Assembly (NCBI RefSeq): GCF_001403875.1
Contig: NZ_LN884299.1
Coordinates: 2,294,117-2,358,116, forward strand
Direction of reading: 5' to 3'
DNA from: Paenibacillus ihumii
Lineage (GTDB): Bacteria; Bacillota; Bacilli; Paenibacillales; Paenibacillaceae
Length of the DNA: 64,000 bases
A program made the translations under genes and the position numbers. The notes below the pieces were generated by a model that ran no database searches, was not told the DNA's origin, and saw only the letters and a program-made list of their open reading frames with translations. Each line of letters opens with the position of its first letter. Position 1 is the first letter of the stretch. Shown here one piece after another: positions 7,178 to 15,830 of this stretch.

Positions 7178-8626
7178 ATGAAGCCATCAACCATGGATCC
7201 GCATAAAATCTGCTTCATTTATTGCGTTAGCCAACAGGATGTTCTGCAAGAGTCGATCCGACATCTTTCGGCTCTTCACGTTCCGGATGGATACGAAATT
7301 GAAATCATTTCGATTCCTGGAGCTAGAAGCATGACCTCCGGCTATAACCGAGCCATGTCCAGTTCCAATGCCAAATACAAAGTATATTTGCACCAAGACG
7401 TGAACATCACTCACCGAAACTTTCTTGCGGATATGATCCGGATCTTCAAGGAGAATCCACAGCTTGGATTGATGGGCGTCATCGGCTCTGCCTATGTCCC
7501 GCCAAACGGAATGTGGTGGGAAGCCGGGGAGAATTACGGCCAGGTCTACGGCAGCCACTCCGGACAAATGGAGCTGCTGGCCTTCAATAACAGTCAAGCA
7601 GGGCATTCCTATCAGCCTGTTGCTGCAGTCGATGGCTTGTTAATTATGACTCAGTCGGATATTTGCTGGCGCGAGGATTTGTTTCCGGACTGGGATTTCT
7701 ATGACTTATCGCAATGCATGGAATTTGCCAGGGCCGGTTATAAGGTAGGCATCCCTTTTCAGGATACGCCTTGGGCAGTTCATGATTGCGGGGTGGCCGA
7801 TCTCTCCAAATACGAAGAAAATCGCATCCGTTTTATTCAAGAATATGATGAGGATATTCGTCAGGGCTTTATTTCTTACTATGAGACAAAATCGCACGAA
7901 CCTGTACCAGACACTCCCATCGAAATGAACTTGCCCTTAATTGAGCAGCATTCGCGAGAATACAAGGTAAGCAACGCCCATAAGAAAGAAAACGTAAAGG
8001 AGCGCTGTCCAATAATGGATTTTAACGATAAATATCAATTTTCCGAACTGCTTGAAATCGTCAAGAAGACTGAAGGTTACTTGATGGAACTGGAGATTCT
8101 TGCCCTCCTTCATTTACCATTACTCGTTGACCATCTTGCCGGCGAAATTGTTGAAATCGGCACCTTCAAAGGTAAAAGCGCAATAGCTCTTGGCTTAAGC
8201 AGTCAATATCTGACTGCGCGCAAACGTCCCGTTCACATTATTGATCCATTCTACCACCCTGCATTGCCTGCCAATTATGAAGATGATTTTGACTTGAACA
8301 TCCGCAAGGCCGGCCTGGAGTCCCACATTATAAAAATCAAAAAACCCAGCCAAGAGGCTTACAGCGACTGTCCTGCCCAAATCGCAGCGCTCTTCATTGA
8401 CGGTGACCACAGTTATGATGGAGTTATTCACGATATAGTCCACTATGCATCAAGGGTCGTTCCTGGAGGAATTATAGCCTTTCACGACTATTCCTATAGC
8501 GATTGTCCTGGGTATGAATGGGCGGAGCTGCCTGGCGTAACTAGAGCAGTTGATGAAATGTGCACAAGGGATGAGTACGCTTATTTGTGCGACTATAACA
8601 GCATGCGGTTAGTCCGTAAGCTGTAA
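7178..8626 (+). CDS. Bifunctional glycosyltransferase (GT2-like) / SAM-dependent methyltransferase
   Basis: 482 residues made of two parts. Residues ~10-250 resemble the GT2-like family in which ARSMTSGYNRAM and VYLHQDVNITHRNFL (DxN/DxD-type) precede a GLMGVIGSA stretch. Residues ~279-482 form a class I methyltransferase of the Methyltransf_24 type, with the SAM-binding EIGTFKGKSAIALG near 325 and the acidic FIDGDHSYDGV near 405. The protein could add a sugar and methylate it, or act on two sites of one glycan. AGGAGAGGAG just before the ATG marks the start. It leads a two-gene unit with the GT-B gene 18 nt downstream. The fusion is visible in one uninterrupted frame; acceptor and sugar are unknown. 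Confidence 0.82.
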   Translation: MKPSTMDPHKICFIYCVSQQDVLQESIRHLSALHVPDGYEIEIISIPGARSMTSGYNRAMSSSNAKYKVYLHQDVNITHRNFLADMIRIFKENPQLGLMGVIGSAYVPPNGMWWEAGENYGQVYGSHSGQMELLAFNNSQAGHSYQPVAAVDGLLIMTQSDICWREDLFPDWDFYDLSQCMEFARAGYKVGIPFQDTPWAVHDCGVADLSKYEENRIRFIQEYDEDIRQGFISYYETKSHEPVPDTPIEMNLPLIEQHSREYKVSNAHKKENVKERCPIMDFNDKYQFSELLEIVKKTEGYLMELEILALLHLPLLVDHLAGEIVEIGTFKGKSAIALGLSSQYLTARKRPVHIIDPFYHPALPANYEDDFDLNIRKAGLESHIIKIKKPSQEAYSDCPAQIAALFIDGDHSYDGVIHDIVHYASRVVPGGIIAFHDYSYSDCPGYEWAELPGVTRAVDEMCTRDEYAYLCDYNSMRLVRKL

Positions 8627-8644
8627 AAGCCCAGGGCACTAATC

Positions 8645-9700
8645 ATGTCCTCTAAACCGCGCCTTGCTGTTATTGATACCAAATTCCCCTGGAAGCTCAG
8701 CGGGTTCCGCTATTGGGAAAATGTCCAGATGCATGTTCAGCGTCCGGACACCCTTTTTTTTGCCACCGAGCCGTATTCGGATGATTTCCCTGCGGTCGTG
8801 CATCCCTTCTCTCGATTTAAGGAGCTGGCTGTTAGTGAAAAAATTACCGATGTCTATTGTGTTTTTTTGAACCTGGTTTTAAGTTTGCTAGGAGCATGCA
8901 CGCTTCCTGACGGGACTCACATGCCTGGCTCTAACCCTTATTTGGATATTCGCTCATTTTTAAATGAGCGGCAGATCAGGCTGCACACGACACTGTACCC
9001 CGGCGGAGGGCTCATCCACGAAACAAGACAGGAATTTCTCGACATCGTGGCCGGCCAGTGCTCAACAATCTTTACTAATTTTGAAGATGTTCTTCTAAAG
9101 ATTAAAACGAGCATCTACCAGCCTGTAGTCATAAATACGGAGCTGTATAACTATGCCGCGAGATCATGGGAAGGTCCTATTCATCTGGTTTTTAGCGCTT
9201 TTAACTTTCCAAGAAAAGGATTCCCATTGCTTGTCCAAGCATACAATCGCCTCCATTCGGATGATTTTCACCTCCATATTGTCGGTGACTGGGAGGATCA
9301 GCTTGCTCTGTTGACAAATAAGCGCTTTACCTTTCATGGTGTAATGGCCCCAGAACAGCTTAAGCTGATGTACCAAGGCTGCCATGTATTTATAAATTGC
9401 AGCATTACCGATCATATGGCATTGGACGGGTTTCCCACTACTGCCGCCGTTGATGCTATGGCTACCGGATGTCTTCTGGTGACGACCAATCCCCGCAATG
9501 ACCAGCTTATCCTGAAAGAGGGGATCGACTATATCGGAATAACCGACGAAAGCTCCTTACTCCGCGCCCTGCACTGGATCAGGGATCATTCCCATACAGC
9601 CCAGACTATAGCGGCACATGGCGCGCATACAATCAGGACCCATTTTCAAATGGAAAAGGTCGTCCAAACGAAGCTGGCTCATATGCTTGGTCATCGATAA
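8645..9700 (+). CDS. Glycosyltransferase, GT-B fold (GT4-like)
   Basis: 351 residues. The C-terminal half shows the GT4-like pattern: a strand-loop VFSAFNFPRKGFPLLVQAY (in place of the common GRLxxxKG), HLHIVGDWED, HGVMAPEQLKLMYQGCHVFINCS, and an acidic-glycine region DGFPTTAAVDAMATGCLLVTT where the donor is normally bound. The N-terminal half is less conserved. It probably transfers a nucleotide-activated sugar in the cytoplasm. No strong SD is seen before the ATG, but the gene follows the bifunctional glycosyltransferase by 18 nt, so coupling is likely. It converges on the acyltransferase gene, with a terminator between them. Confidence 0.75.
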   Translation: MSSKPRLAVIDTKFPWKLSGFRYWENVQMHVQRPDTLFFATEPYSDDFPAVVHPFSRFKELAVSEKITDVYCVFLNLVLSLLGACTLPDGTHMPGSNPYLDIRSFLNERQIRLHTTLYPGGGLIHETRQEFLDIVAGQCSTIFTNFEDVLLKIKTSIYQPVVINTELYNYAARSWEGPIHLVFSAFNFPRKGFPLLVQAYNRLHSDDFHLHIVGDWEDQLALLTNKRFTFHGVMAPEQLKLMYQGCHVFINCSITDHMALDGFPTTAAVDAMATGCLLVTTNPRNDQLILKEGIDYIGITDESSLLRALHWIRDHSHTAQTIAAHGAHTIRTHFQMEKVVQTKLAHMLGHR

Positions 9701-9716
9701 AGAAAAGCCTTCCCGC

Positions 9717-9792
9717 AAAAAAATCCCCCTACGCGAACAATGAATTTAACCATGACAATGGTTCATTAATCATTGTTTATCGCAGGGGGATT
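9717..9792 (-). terminator. Large terminator of the minus-strand glycan operon, overlapping its last codons
   Basis: AATCCCCCT (9722-9730) pairs with AGGGGGATT (9784-9792); inside, AACAATGA pairs with TCATTGTT and AACCAT with ATGGTT. On the minus strand the hairpin runs into TTTTTTT (9723-9717). The stop codon of the acyltransferase (9770-9772) and its last codons lie inside the stem. Confidence 0.8.
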
Positions 9793-10444
9793 CATTATGA
9801 GGCCATGCCCTGGTTTTCTTATATACGGCAGGAACTCCCGCATAAAGCACTTGTGGCGGAACGTCATTTTTTACAAAGGAGCCGCCACCCACCATCGACC
9901 AGGCTCCTATGGACACCTTTTCGCGAATGGCCGATCCTGTACCGATAAACGCGCCTTCCTCTACGGTGACATTGCCGCTGATGTTTACTCCCGGGGAAAT
10001 CGTGCAATAGTCGGAAATAGACACATCATGCGCCAGCGTCACATTCGTATTTACGATAACAAAGTTGCCGATGTTAACATTAATGCTTATGATCGTTCCG
10101 GCGCAAAGAATACTACTAACTCCGATCCGGCTGCTGGGGGGAACATGAACGGATGGATGAATCAGGGGTGAGGCTATTTGCAGGCCGGCTTCCCGCGTTT
10201 TACGCACAAACTTTCTTTTAAGAGCCGGCTCGCCCACCCCGCTGCATATGATCTCAGCCTCATGCCTGTACTTAGCTATATCCGCGATGTCTCCGAGCAC
10301 GGGAACATCGTCTATGATTTGCCCATGCATTTCTATGCGTTCGTCAAGAAAGCCTATTACATCCCGGCCCAATATTTCGCACAAGGCAGCAATTTCCCGC
10401 CCCATGCCGCCGCAGCCCCAAATAATCAGCTTTGCATCTTTCAC
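9770..10444 (-). CDS. PglD/NeuD-family sugar O/N-acyltransferase
   Basis: 224 residues with an N-terminal Rossmann-like domain (KLIIWGCGGMGREIA, residues 5-19) and a left-handed beta-helix of hexapeptide repeats from about 95 to 200 (ICAGTIISINVNIGNF, TISPGVNISGNVTVEEGAFIGTGSAI). This is the PglD/NeuD architecture; such enzymes acetylate an amino-sugar nucleotide with acetyl-CoA. The start overlaps the aminotransferase stop by 4 nt (ATGA), a sign of coupling. Together the pair suggests synthesis of an acylated amino sugar, as in PglE/PglD. The acyl donor and sugar are inferred from the family only. Confidence 0.85.
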   Translation of the reverse strand: MKDAKLIIWGCGGMGREIAALCEILGRDVIGFLDERIEMHGQIIDDVPVLGDIADIAKYRHEAEIICSGVGEPALKRKFVRKTREAGLQIASPLIHPSVHVPPSSRIGVSSILCAGTIISINVNIGNFVIVNTNVTLAHDVSISDYCTISPGVNISGNVTVEEGAFIGTGSAIREKVSIGAWSMVGGGSFVKNDVPPQVLYAGVPAVYKKTRAWPHNESPCDKQ

Positions 10445-11547
10445 TCTCCCAGACTCCTGACAATCCGGTCGACTTGCTCCTGGCTGATATCCTCCCAGAC
10501 AGGCAAGCTCAGAATCCGCCGGCTTATCTCCTCCGTAGCCGTGAGCGATGTCCGCGGGTGAAGCCTAAACATCTCCTGCCGGTGACACGGAGGCGAGAAA
10601 TAAGTTCTCACTTGGATCGCGGACGCCCGCAGCTTATTTACATAATATATATTCTCTTGTTCAGGAGGACATAGCAGAGGGTAAAACTGATATGTGATTT
10701 TGCCCGTTGCGGCCTGAAGCCTCCACCCGGCTTCCTCGAGCTTATAATCCGACCAAGCTTTCTTATACCATTCTCCGATTTTCTCGCGAATCCTAATCTT
10801 CTCAGAGAACACATCTAAAGTCGCCAATCCTATGGCAGCCGTATATTCCGATATTTTTCCATTGAGCCCCAATTGCGATGATACCCGCTCTTCGTTAAAT
10901 CCGAAATTCGTGGCGCACCGTATCCGCTGAATCAATTCCCGATTTCCGCTATAGACAATCCCCCCTTCTCCAATACCAAAAGATTTCGTGGCATGAAAGC
11001 TGTATACCATGGCTCCTTCAAAACGGGTTATATCCTGCTGCTCCATGGTCGTACCGAAGCTTGAGGCCGCATCGATGACTACGGGAATGCCCCGCTTGAT
11101 CAGCGAACTATAATAATTCAGATCCAGCTGCGTGCCAAACGTTGCGTAAGGGACAACGACGGCTGCTTCGTCCCCCAGTTTCTTCAGTGTCATTTCAAGC
11201 AGATCCTCATCCATGCACCAGCGATCCATATCGATGTCGACATAATAGGGCTCAAGCCCGCACCATATAGTACTGAGCGGGGTTGCCGGAAAGGTAAAGC
11301 TGGGCATCAGTGCATATTTGCCCGGCCGCTTCATTTGGGAAATAGCCAGAAGAAGACCTATCGTCGCATTGCTCACCGTAACGACGTCCCCTTCGCAACG
11401 AAAGTACTCCTGAAGAATCCGCGCTTCGAACCTCTTATTCAGGGGCCCGTTGTTCGTATATAATCTTGAAGCGTCAATTTCGTCCAAATAACGCTGATAA
11501 TAGGGTCTAGTGACGACTTTCGGCTTCAGAAACGGAATAAGCTCCAT
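10441..11547 (-). CDS. DegT/DnrJ/EryC1/StrS-family PLP aminotransferase
   Basis: About 368 residues. The PLP lysine lies in FHATKSFGIGEGG (near residue 188) and the aspartate in VVIDAASSFGT; TNNGPLNKRFE and MPSFTFPATP are typical of sugar aminotransferases. Members move an amino group from glutamate to a keto-sugar nucleotide. The longest frame starts at a GTG at 11556, but its SD would be only 2 nt away; the ATG at 11547 with GGGAG 11 nt upstream fits better. It is followed by the acyltransferase with a 4-nt overlap and preceded by a GT2 gene 15 nt upstream. No nucleotide-sugar dehydratase is found nearby to make its substrate. Confidence 0.87.
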   Translation of the reverse strand: MELIPFLKPKVVTRPYYQRYLDEIDASRLYTNNGPLNKRFEARILQEYFRCEGDVVTVSNATIGLLLAISQMKRPGKYALMPSFTFPATPLSTIWCGLEPYYVDIDMDRWCMDEDLLEMTLKKLGDEAAVVVPYATFGTQLDLNYYSSLIKRGIPVVIDAASSFGTTMEQQDITRFEGAMVYSFHATKSFGIGEGGIVYSGNRELIQRIRCATNFGFNEERVSSQLGLNGKISEYTAAIGLATLDVFSEKIRIREKIGEWYKKAWSDYKLEEAGWRLQAATGKITYQFYPLLCPPEQENIYYVNKLRASAIQVRTYFSPPCHRQEMFRLHPRTSLTATEEISRRILSLPVWEDISQEQVDRIVRSLGE

Positions 11548-11562
11548 AAACTTCACTACTCC

Positions 11563-12249
11563 CTAATGCTTCTTAGTTAAAGGTTCTGAATATCTTGCCG
11601 TTTTGATCCCAAGCTCCAGCATGCGTCTGACTTTATTCCAATCCCCAGGCTCATTGAGCAAGTAGGATTGGGGGTCCCAAGGAATGCATTTTAACCATTG
11701 ATGATAGAACATCGACGAGGTCGTAATTTTGGCGCACATCAGCGGCTCTGCATCATTCAGCGACCATTGTTCCGGAACAACCTGGTAATAAAATGGATGA
11801 TAGATCAAGTCGGCGCGGGTTTCTTTGGCGAAATTAACCAGCTTCTCGATCCGATCCTTAGTGAACTCATCATCATCGTCCAAATGAGTAATGAAATGGC
11901 CCGTAGCCAGCTCAAGCGCGCGATTCGTCGGGATACTACCCGCCACGAGCCAGCGTTGATACGTCTCTTCGGGATACTCCCCACGGGCCGCCCTGTTTTC
12001 GAAGATGATGCGGGGATCATTGAATTCGCGGATTACATCCTCGGTATGATCGGTACAGCAATCGCCGATGACAATGATCTCCAAGCGGGTATAGGTTTGC
12101 TGCACGGCTGATTTCAAGCTGAGGTTCAATAATGAATCAGCACGATTATACGTAGGGATGCAAATCGTGACCAGCGGCTGCTCCAGCTCGTATATTCTTT
12201 GGTACTCCACGGTGCTAGACGCCTGCAAGAAGTCTTCGCTCGTGACCAA
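11563..12249 (-). CDS. Family 2 glycosyltransferase
   Basis: About 228 residues. PLVTICIPTYNRADSLLNLSLKSAVQQTY is the GT2 N-terminus, followed by IVIGDCCTDHTEDVI and the metal-binding acidic motif THLDDDDEF. The C-terminus is short, so acceptor recognition may be limited. The longest frame starts at 12324, but that lies deep in the preceding gene; a TTG at 12249 with GGAGG 8 nt upstream is the better start and leaves a 35-nt overlap with the upstream gene (translational coupling). It is the third gene of a minus-strand operon running from 15624 to 9770. Donor and acceptor are unknown. Confidence 0.8.
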   Translation of the reverse strand: MVTSEDFLQASSTVEYQRIYELEQPLVTICIPTYNRADSLLNLSLKSAVQQTYTRLEIIVIGDCCTDHTEDVIREFNDPRIIFENRAARGEYPEETYQRWLVAGSIPTNRALELATGHFITHLDDDDEFTKDRIEKLVNFAKETRADLIYHPFYYQVVPEQWSLNDAEPLMCAKITTSSMFYHQWLKCIPWDPQSYLLNEPGDWNKVRRMLELGIKTARYSEPLTKKH

Positions 12250-14866
12250 TGAGTTCACCTCCAGGCTCAATATCCCTGAAATTATAAATATATTTGAATG
12301 GTATCTTCTGAACCAGCATCTCATTATCCGTCAAATATAAGTTCGGCCCCATTTTGCGAATTCCATGAATCGGCGTGCCTAAATAATTCCCTACACGGGC
12401 AATGACCAGCGTTTCATCATTGCAAATCTGCAGCAGCATCTGCTGCCATTCTTCCTTTGGATATTGCCAGTCGTCAGGACAGGAAGCATAGATTACGGTT
12501 TGATTGCTGGCCGCCGCGATTTTGGCAATTTCGTCCGGGTCGGCGATATTTAAGAACAAGGATAAAGGCATCTTTGGCGGGGTCCATGCGGTATTCCATT
12601 TCGACTCGAAGTAGGCCTGATTGTGCTGGAACAAACTGTTTTTCCGCTCCTCATCCCATTGGCTGAACGTTGCGCTGCCCTGATGATAAACAAAAGCATC
12701 CTCCGCTATGGCCAGTTTATAGTCGGCCAATCGCATCCGCAGGCAGTAATCATCATCTTCAAACATGCCGCAGCCGAACTTCTTATCCAGCGGTCCTATG
12801 CTCTGAATAACTTCCCTCTTGATCGCAACACAGAAAAAACCTAGCATTTCCGAATATCTGATTCTTTTGTCGTACAATTCGTAGAACTGTTCAAGCCATT
12901 TTTCGTTGGCACCGCGGAATTCATCTCCTATAAAGAAATCCAACTTCTGATCATTCCCGACATGATTGGACATAGGGCCCACGGCTGCGATTTGGGGATC
13001 TGTCTTGAAAGGACGCAGCAAACGAGGCAGCCACTCCCTGGATACAATCGTATCGTTGTTCAATAGCACGATATAATCCCCTGTAGCATTTAACACCCCA
13101 ATATTATTTCCTCCGGCAAAGCCTTCGTTTTCGGATAACAGAATCGTTTTAATATTCGGGTTGTTTAAATCGAGCAAGTGATTTGGCGTCTCGTCCGTAG
13201 AAGCATTGTCTACTACAACGATCTCAAAGCGAGGATAATCGGTATGCTGCAGCAGGCTGTCTAAGCATCGCTCGGTAAGCTCCCAATGATTATGAGTTAC
13301 GATAATAATGCTAATCTTCGGATACAACACCGAATAGATAACGGAATGAAATTCCCTGTATCGGTGCTCCCACGTATTCTGAGCCGCAAACTGCCGTCGC
13401 TTCTCGATCACGCCGGTCTGCTCTTGATACCTCTCCTGCAGCGCCCTTGCAATGGCTTCCTCGAACTCCTGCGCTCCTTTGGCAGTCGACACATATTCGC
13501 TCATAGAGGCAAGTTCAGGCAATGGCGTAGATACGACGGGTTTGCCCGCAGACAGATATTCGTACACCTTTACCGGATTAGTCGCTAGTGTCAGAGGCTT
13601 GATTTGAAACGGAATTAGACAGACATCGAAAGCATGCAGATAGGCGGGGAGCTCTTGATACTGCTTCTCTCCAAGGATGAATACGTTATGAAGCTTTTCT
13701 ATGTTTGAAGTATCACTATAGTACGTATCGCCGATTAGAACAAAATTCCAGGCCGGATTGTTCTTCGCGAGCTCATGCATCAATTCCATGTCAAACCAGT
13801 CGGCGATGGCTCCGATATAGCCGATAATCGGTTTATGAACCTTCGCTATATCAATGGGCGTGTAAGTTGGTTTTGCGGAGAAATGCTCCAATTCCCCTGC
13901 ATTCCGTATCAAATGCACGGATAGATTGAGGCTTCGGGCCTTTTGATAGAGTATATCGGAGGAGGCGACTACGGCATCGGCCCGTTTCATTAAATCAGGC
14001 TCAAGTGCGAGCAGTTCTTCGGAGGGATTGGAAAAGTCGCCATGCTCATCCATGCAATCATAAATGACTTTATTATCGTCAAAGTCGAACACGAGCATGG
14101 ACCAGAATGGAAGATCAACGATCGATGCGGTTTGGCGGATATTAAACTTTTGCTTCAGAGCATCAATAGACCATTTCATATACTGCTTATCCAGCGGATG
14201 ATGGATTTTATCGCGGTATGCGTTCAAGCTCTGATAAGAGCATAATTTAACCCGCCAGACATTCTTCTCTGCCTCTTGAATCTGCAACGCTGAATAGATA
14301 TCCGCATACGTGGCATCGTGTCTGCCCAACGCCATTGTTTCTATCGAGAAATAGAATACTCTGTACCCATGCCGGGCAAATTGCTGGCAGATATGCTGGG
14401 GTCTTTGCCATCTGTAATCCCAATCAATAATTGGAAAACGGAACAGTGTAATCGTCTTGGGAGGATCTAATAAAAGCTTCGGCGGCTCTAGATCGGCGGC
14501 GACTGCCGGATATTCTATAGGAGCTTCTTGCTGCATGATGTTTTCCTTTTTAGATTGTTTCTCGAGTTGTATCTTAGGTTGTGTTTCAGCCAGGCTTACA
14601 CTCTGCATCTCGCTGCCGATTTCTGGGAAGTGCGGCTGAACCAGAACTTGTGGACGTGGAGGATTGATTATCGGATCGGGAACCGGTGTAGCCACTGCGT
14701 CCTCCTGATTTTTCATGGCAGGAATTCTTTGGTTCTTAGTGGCTTCCCAATGCTGTATTCTTCGAAGCAATGCTCTTTTTTGCATATTCGCCAGTCTTTT
14801 TCCTTTGCTCCACCGAATAACGCCGCTTAACATTCTTAATAACCTTCGCTGCTCCTTCGTGTACAC
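12215..14866 (-). CDS. Two-domain glycosyltransferase (GT-B + GT2)
   Basis: 883 residues. Residues 1-130 are basic, then rich in Pro/Gln, and look like a linker or anchor. Residues ~137-500 are a GT-B-type transferase: FRFPIIDWDYRWQRPQHIC, VIYDCMDEHGDF, IIGYIGAIADWFDMELMHEL, and TNPVKVYEYLSAGKPVVSTPLPE at the donor site. Residues ~518-770 are a GT2 domain: ISIIIVTHNHWELTERCLDSLL, VDNASTDETP, NEGFAGGNNIGV, VLLNNDTIV and the FEDDDYCLR active-site motif. Such proteins build two linkages in sequence. The start is a GTG at 14866 with AAAGGTGG about 6 nt upstream. The gene lies 23 nt after the GT2 at 14890. The domain calls are secure; sugars are unknown. Confidence 0.85.
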   Translation of the reverse strand: MYTKEQRRLLRMLSGVIRWSKGKRLANMQKRALLRRIQHWEATKNQRIPAMKNQEDAVATPVPDPIINPPRPQVLVQPHFPEIGSEMQSVSLAETQPKIQLEKQSKKENIMQQEAPIEYPAVAADLEPPKLLLDPPKTITLFRFPIIDWDYRWQRPQHICQQFARHGYRVFYFSIETMALGRHDATYADIYSALQIQEAEKNVWRVKLCSYQSLNAYRDKIHHPLDKQYMKWSIDALKQKFNIRQTASIVDLPFWSMLVFDFDDNKVIYDCMDEHGDFSNPSEELLALEPDLMKRADAVVASSDILYQKARSLNLSVHLIRNAGELEHFSAKPTYTPIDIAKVHKPIIGYIGAIADWFDMELMHELAKNNPAWNFVLIGDTYYSDTSNIEKLHNVFILGEKQYQELPAYLHAFDVCLIPFQIKPLTLATNPVKVYEYLSAGKPVVSTPLPELASMSEYVSTAKGAQEFEEAIARALQERYQEQTGVIEKRRQFAAQNTWEHRYREFHSVIYSVLYPKISIIIVTHNHWELTERCLDSLLQHTDYPRFEIVVVDNASTDETPNHLLDLNNPNIKTILLSENEGFAGGNNIGVLNATGDYIVLLNNDTIVSREWLPRLLRPFKTDPQIAAVGPMSNHVGNDQKLDFFIGDEFRGANEKWLEQFYELYDKRIRYSEMLGFFCVAIKREVIQSIGPLDKKFGCGMFEDDDYCLRMRLADYKLAIAEDAFVYHQGSATFSQWDEERKNSLFQHNQAYFESKWNTAWTPPKMPLSLFLNIADPDEIAKIAAASNQTVIYASCPDDWQYPKEEWQQMLLQICNDETLVIARVGNYLGTPIHGIRKMGPNLYLTDNEMLVQKIPFKYIYNFRDIEPGGELIGHERRLLAGV

Positions 14867-14889
14867 GCGGATCCACCTTTCTGCCTGTT

Positions 14890-15624
14890 CTAAATTCCTA
14901 AATAATTTCGAATGATTCGGGGATGCTGCCCGGAGAACGGAACCGTTCTTACCTCATACTCGTCATGCCGAAACGACCAGTCGGGCTCGCCCGTATTGTC
15001 GTATAAATTGACATCCCCGCGTCGATTATCGTTAAATTTGAATCGTTTTCCGAAGGCATAATGGTAATGATATAGCGGTACATCCATGCGTTCGGACGGC
15101 AGTGACCAGATATCGCTGCTCGGTCCTTTAAGCGTGCAGTGATGCTTCTGATCCCGGTATCGTATGCCGATGCCATTGCGCCACATCCGGATGATATCAT
15201 TCGACCATCTCTCGTCATTAGGTGCATTGACGCGCACCGTCCACGGATCCCGCCAGAAATTAATAATCGGAAATCTGAGCACATGCGCGGTTGTTTGGGC
15301 TAATATGCCAGGTAATACTGTATCCAGAGCGTCATCGAATATTTCATCAGCATCGATATTAGCGATCCAATCGCCCTTAGCTCGATCAACCATAAAATTC
15401 CTAACCTCGGATTCATTCCATTCATCCGTATAAGCGGTTCCCTGATTATTGGTGAAAAGGCGGATGTTGTGATGGCCCATAAAAGACTTGATGATCGGGA
15501 TGGAATTATCGGTGCTTCCCCCATCGACGATGATAATCTCATCCGCAAAGGCCGTTACCCTTTCCAAAAACAATCTCAAAAAAGTCTCCTCGTTTAGTAC
15601 TGGAGTAATTACCGTAATGGTCAT
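14890..15624 (-). CDS. Family 2 glycosyltransferase
   Basis: 244 residues with ITVITPVLNEETFLRLFLERV at the N-terminus, IIIVDGGSTDNSIPII, and the metal-binding NIDADEIFDD. The C-terminal half (WRDPWTVRVNAPNDERWS, YHYHYAFGKRF) matches the LgtF/WaaE-like glycosyltransferases in outline. It is the first gene of the minus-strand glycan operon; GGAG 11 nt before the ATG is acceptable. It diverges from the GT2 gene at 15831, with a 206-bp intergenic region that must hold both promoters. Confidence 0.85.
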   Translation of the reverse strand: MTITVITPVLNEETFLRLFLERVTAFADEIIIVDGGSTDNSIPIIKSFMGHHNIRLFTNNQGTAYTDEWNESEVRNFMVDRAKGDWIANIDADEIFDDALDTVLPGILAQTTAHVLRFPIINFWRDPWTVRVNAPNDERWSNDIIRMWRNGIGIRYRDQKHHCTLKGPSSDIWSLPSERMDVPLYHYHYAFGKRFKFNDNRRGDVNLYDNTGEPDWSFRHDEYEVRTVPFSGQHPRIIRNYLGI

Positions 15625-15830
15625 TCGTCACCACACTCCATATATCATTCATTTAATTCACAGTCTATGCCCTTGGCTAGAATAGGAACATCCGCATTTG
15701 CCCTTTTGCTGTGTAAAACAGCGATTCCTTAAAAGTAGCCGAATGCCTCAATCGCCCGTTTCTCCAGATGCATATGCTGAAGAGATATTGAACCCAGAAT
15801 AGATTGACAAAAAAGAAAGGGCGATATCTT

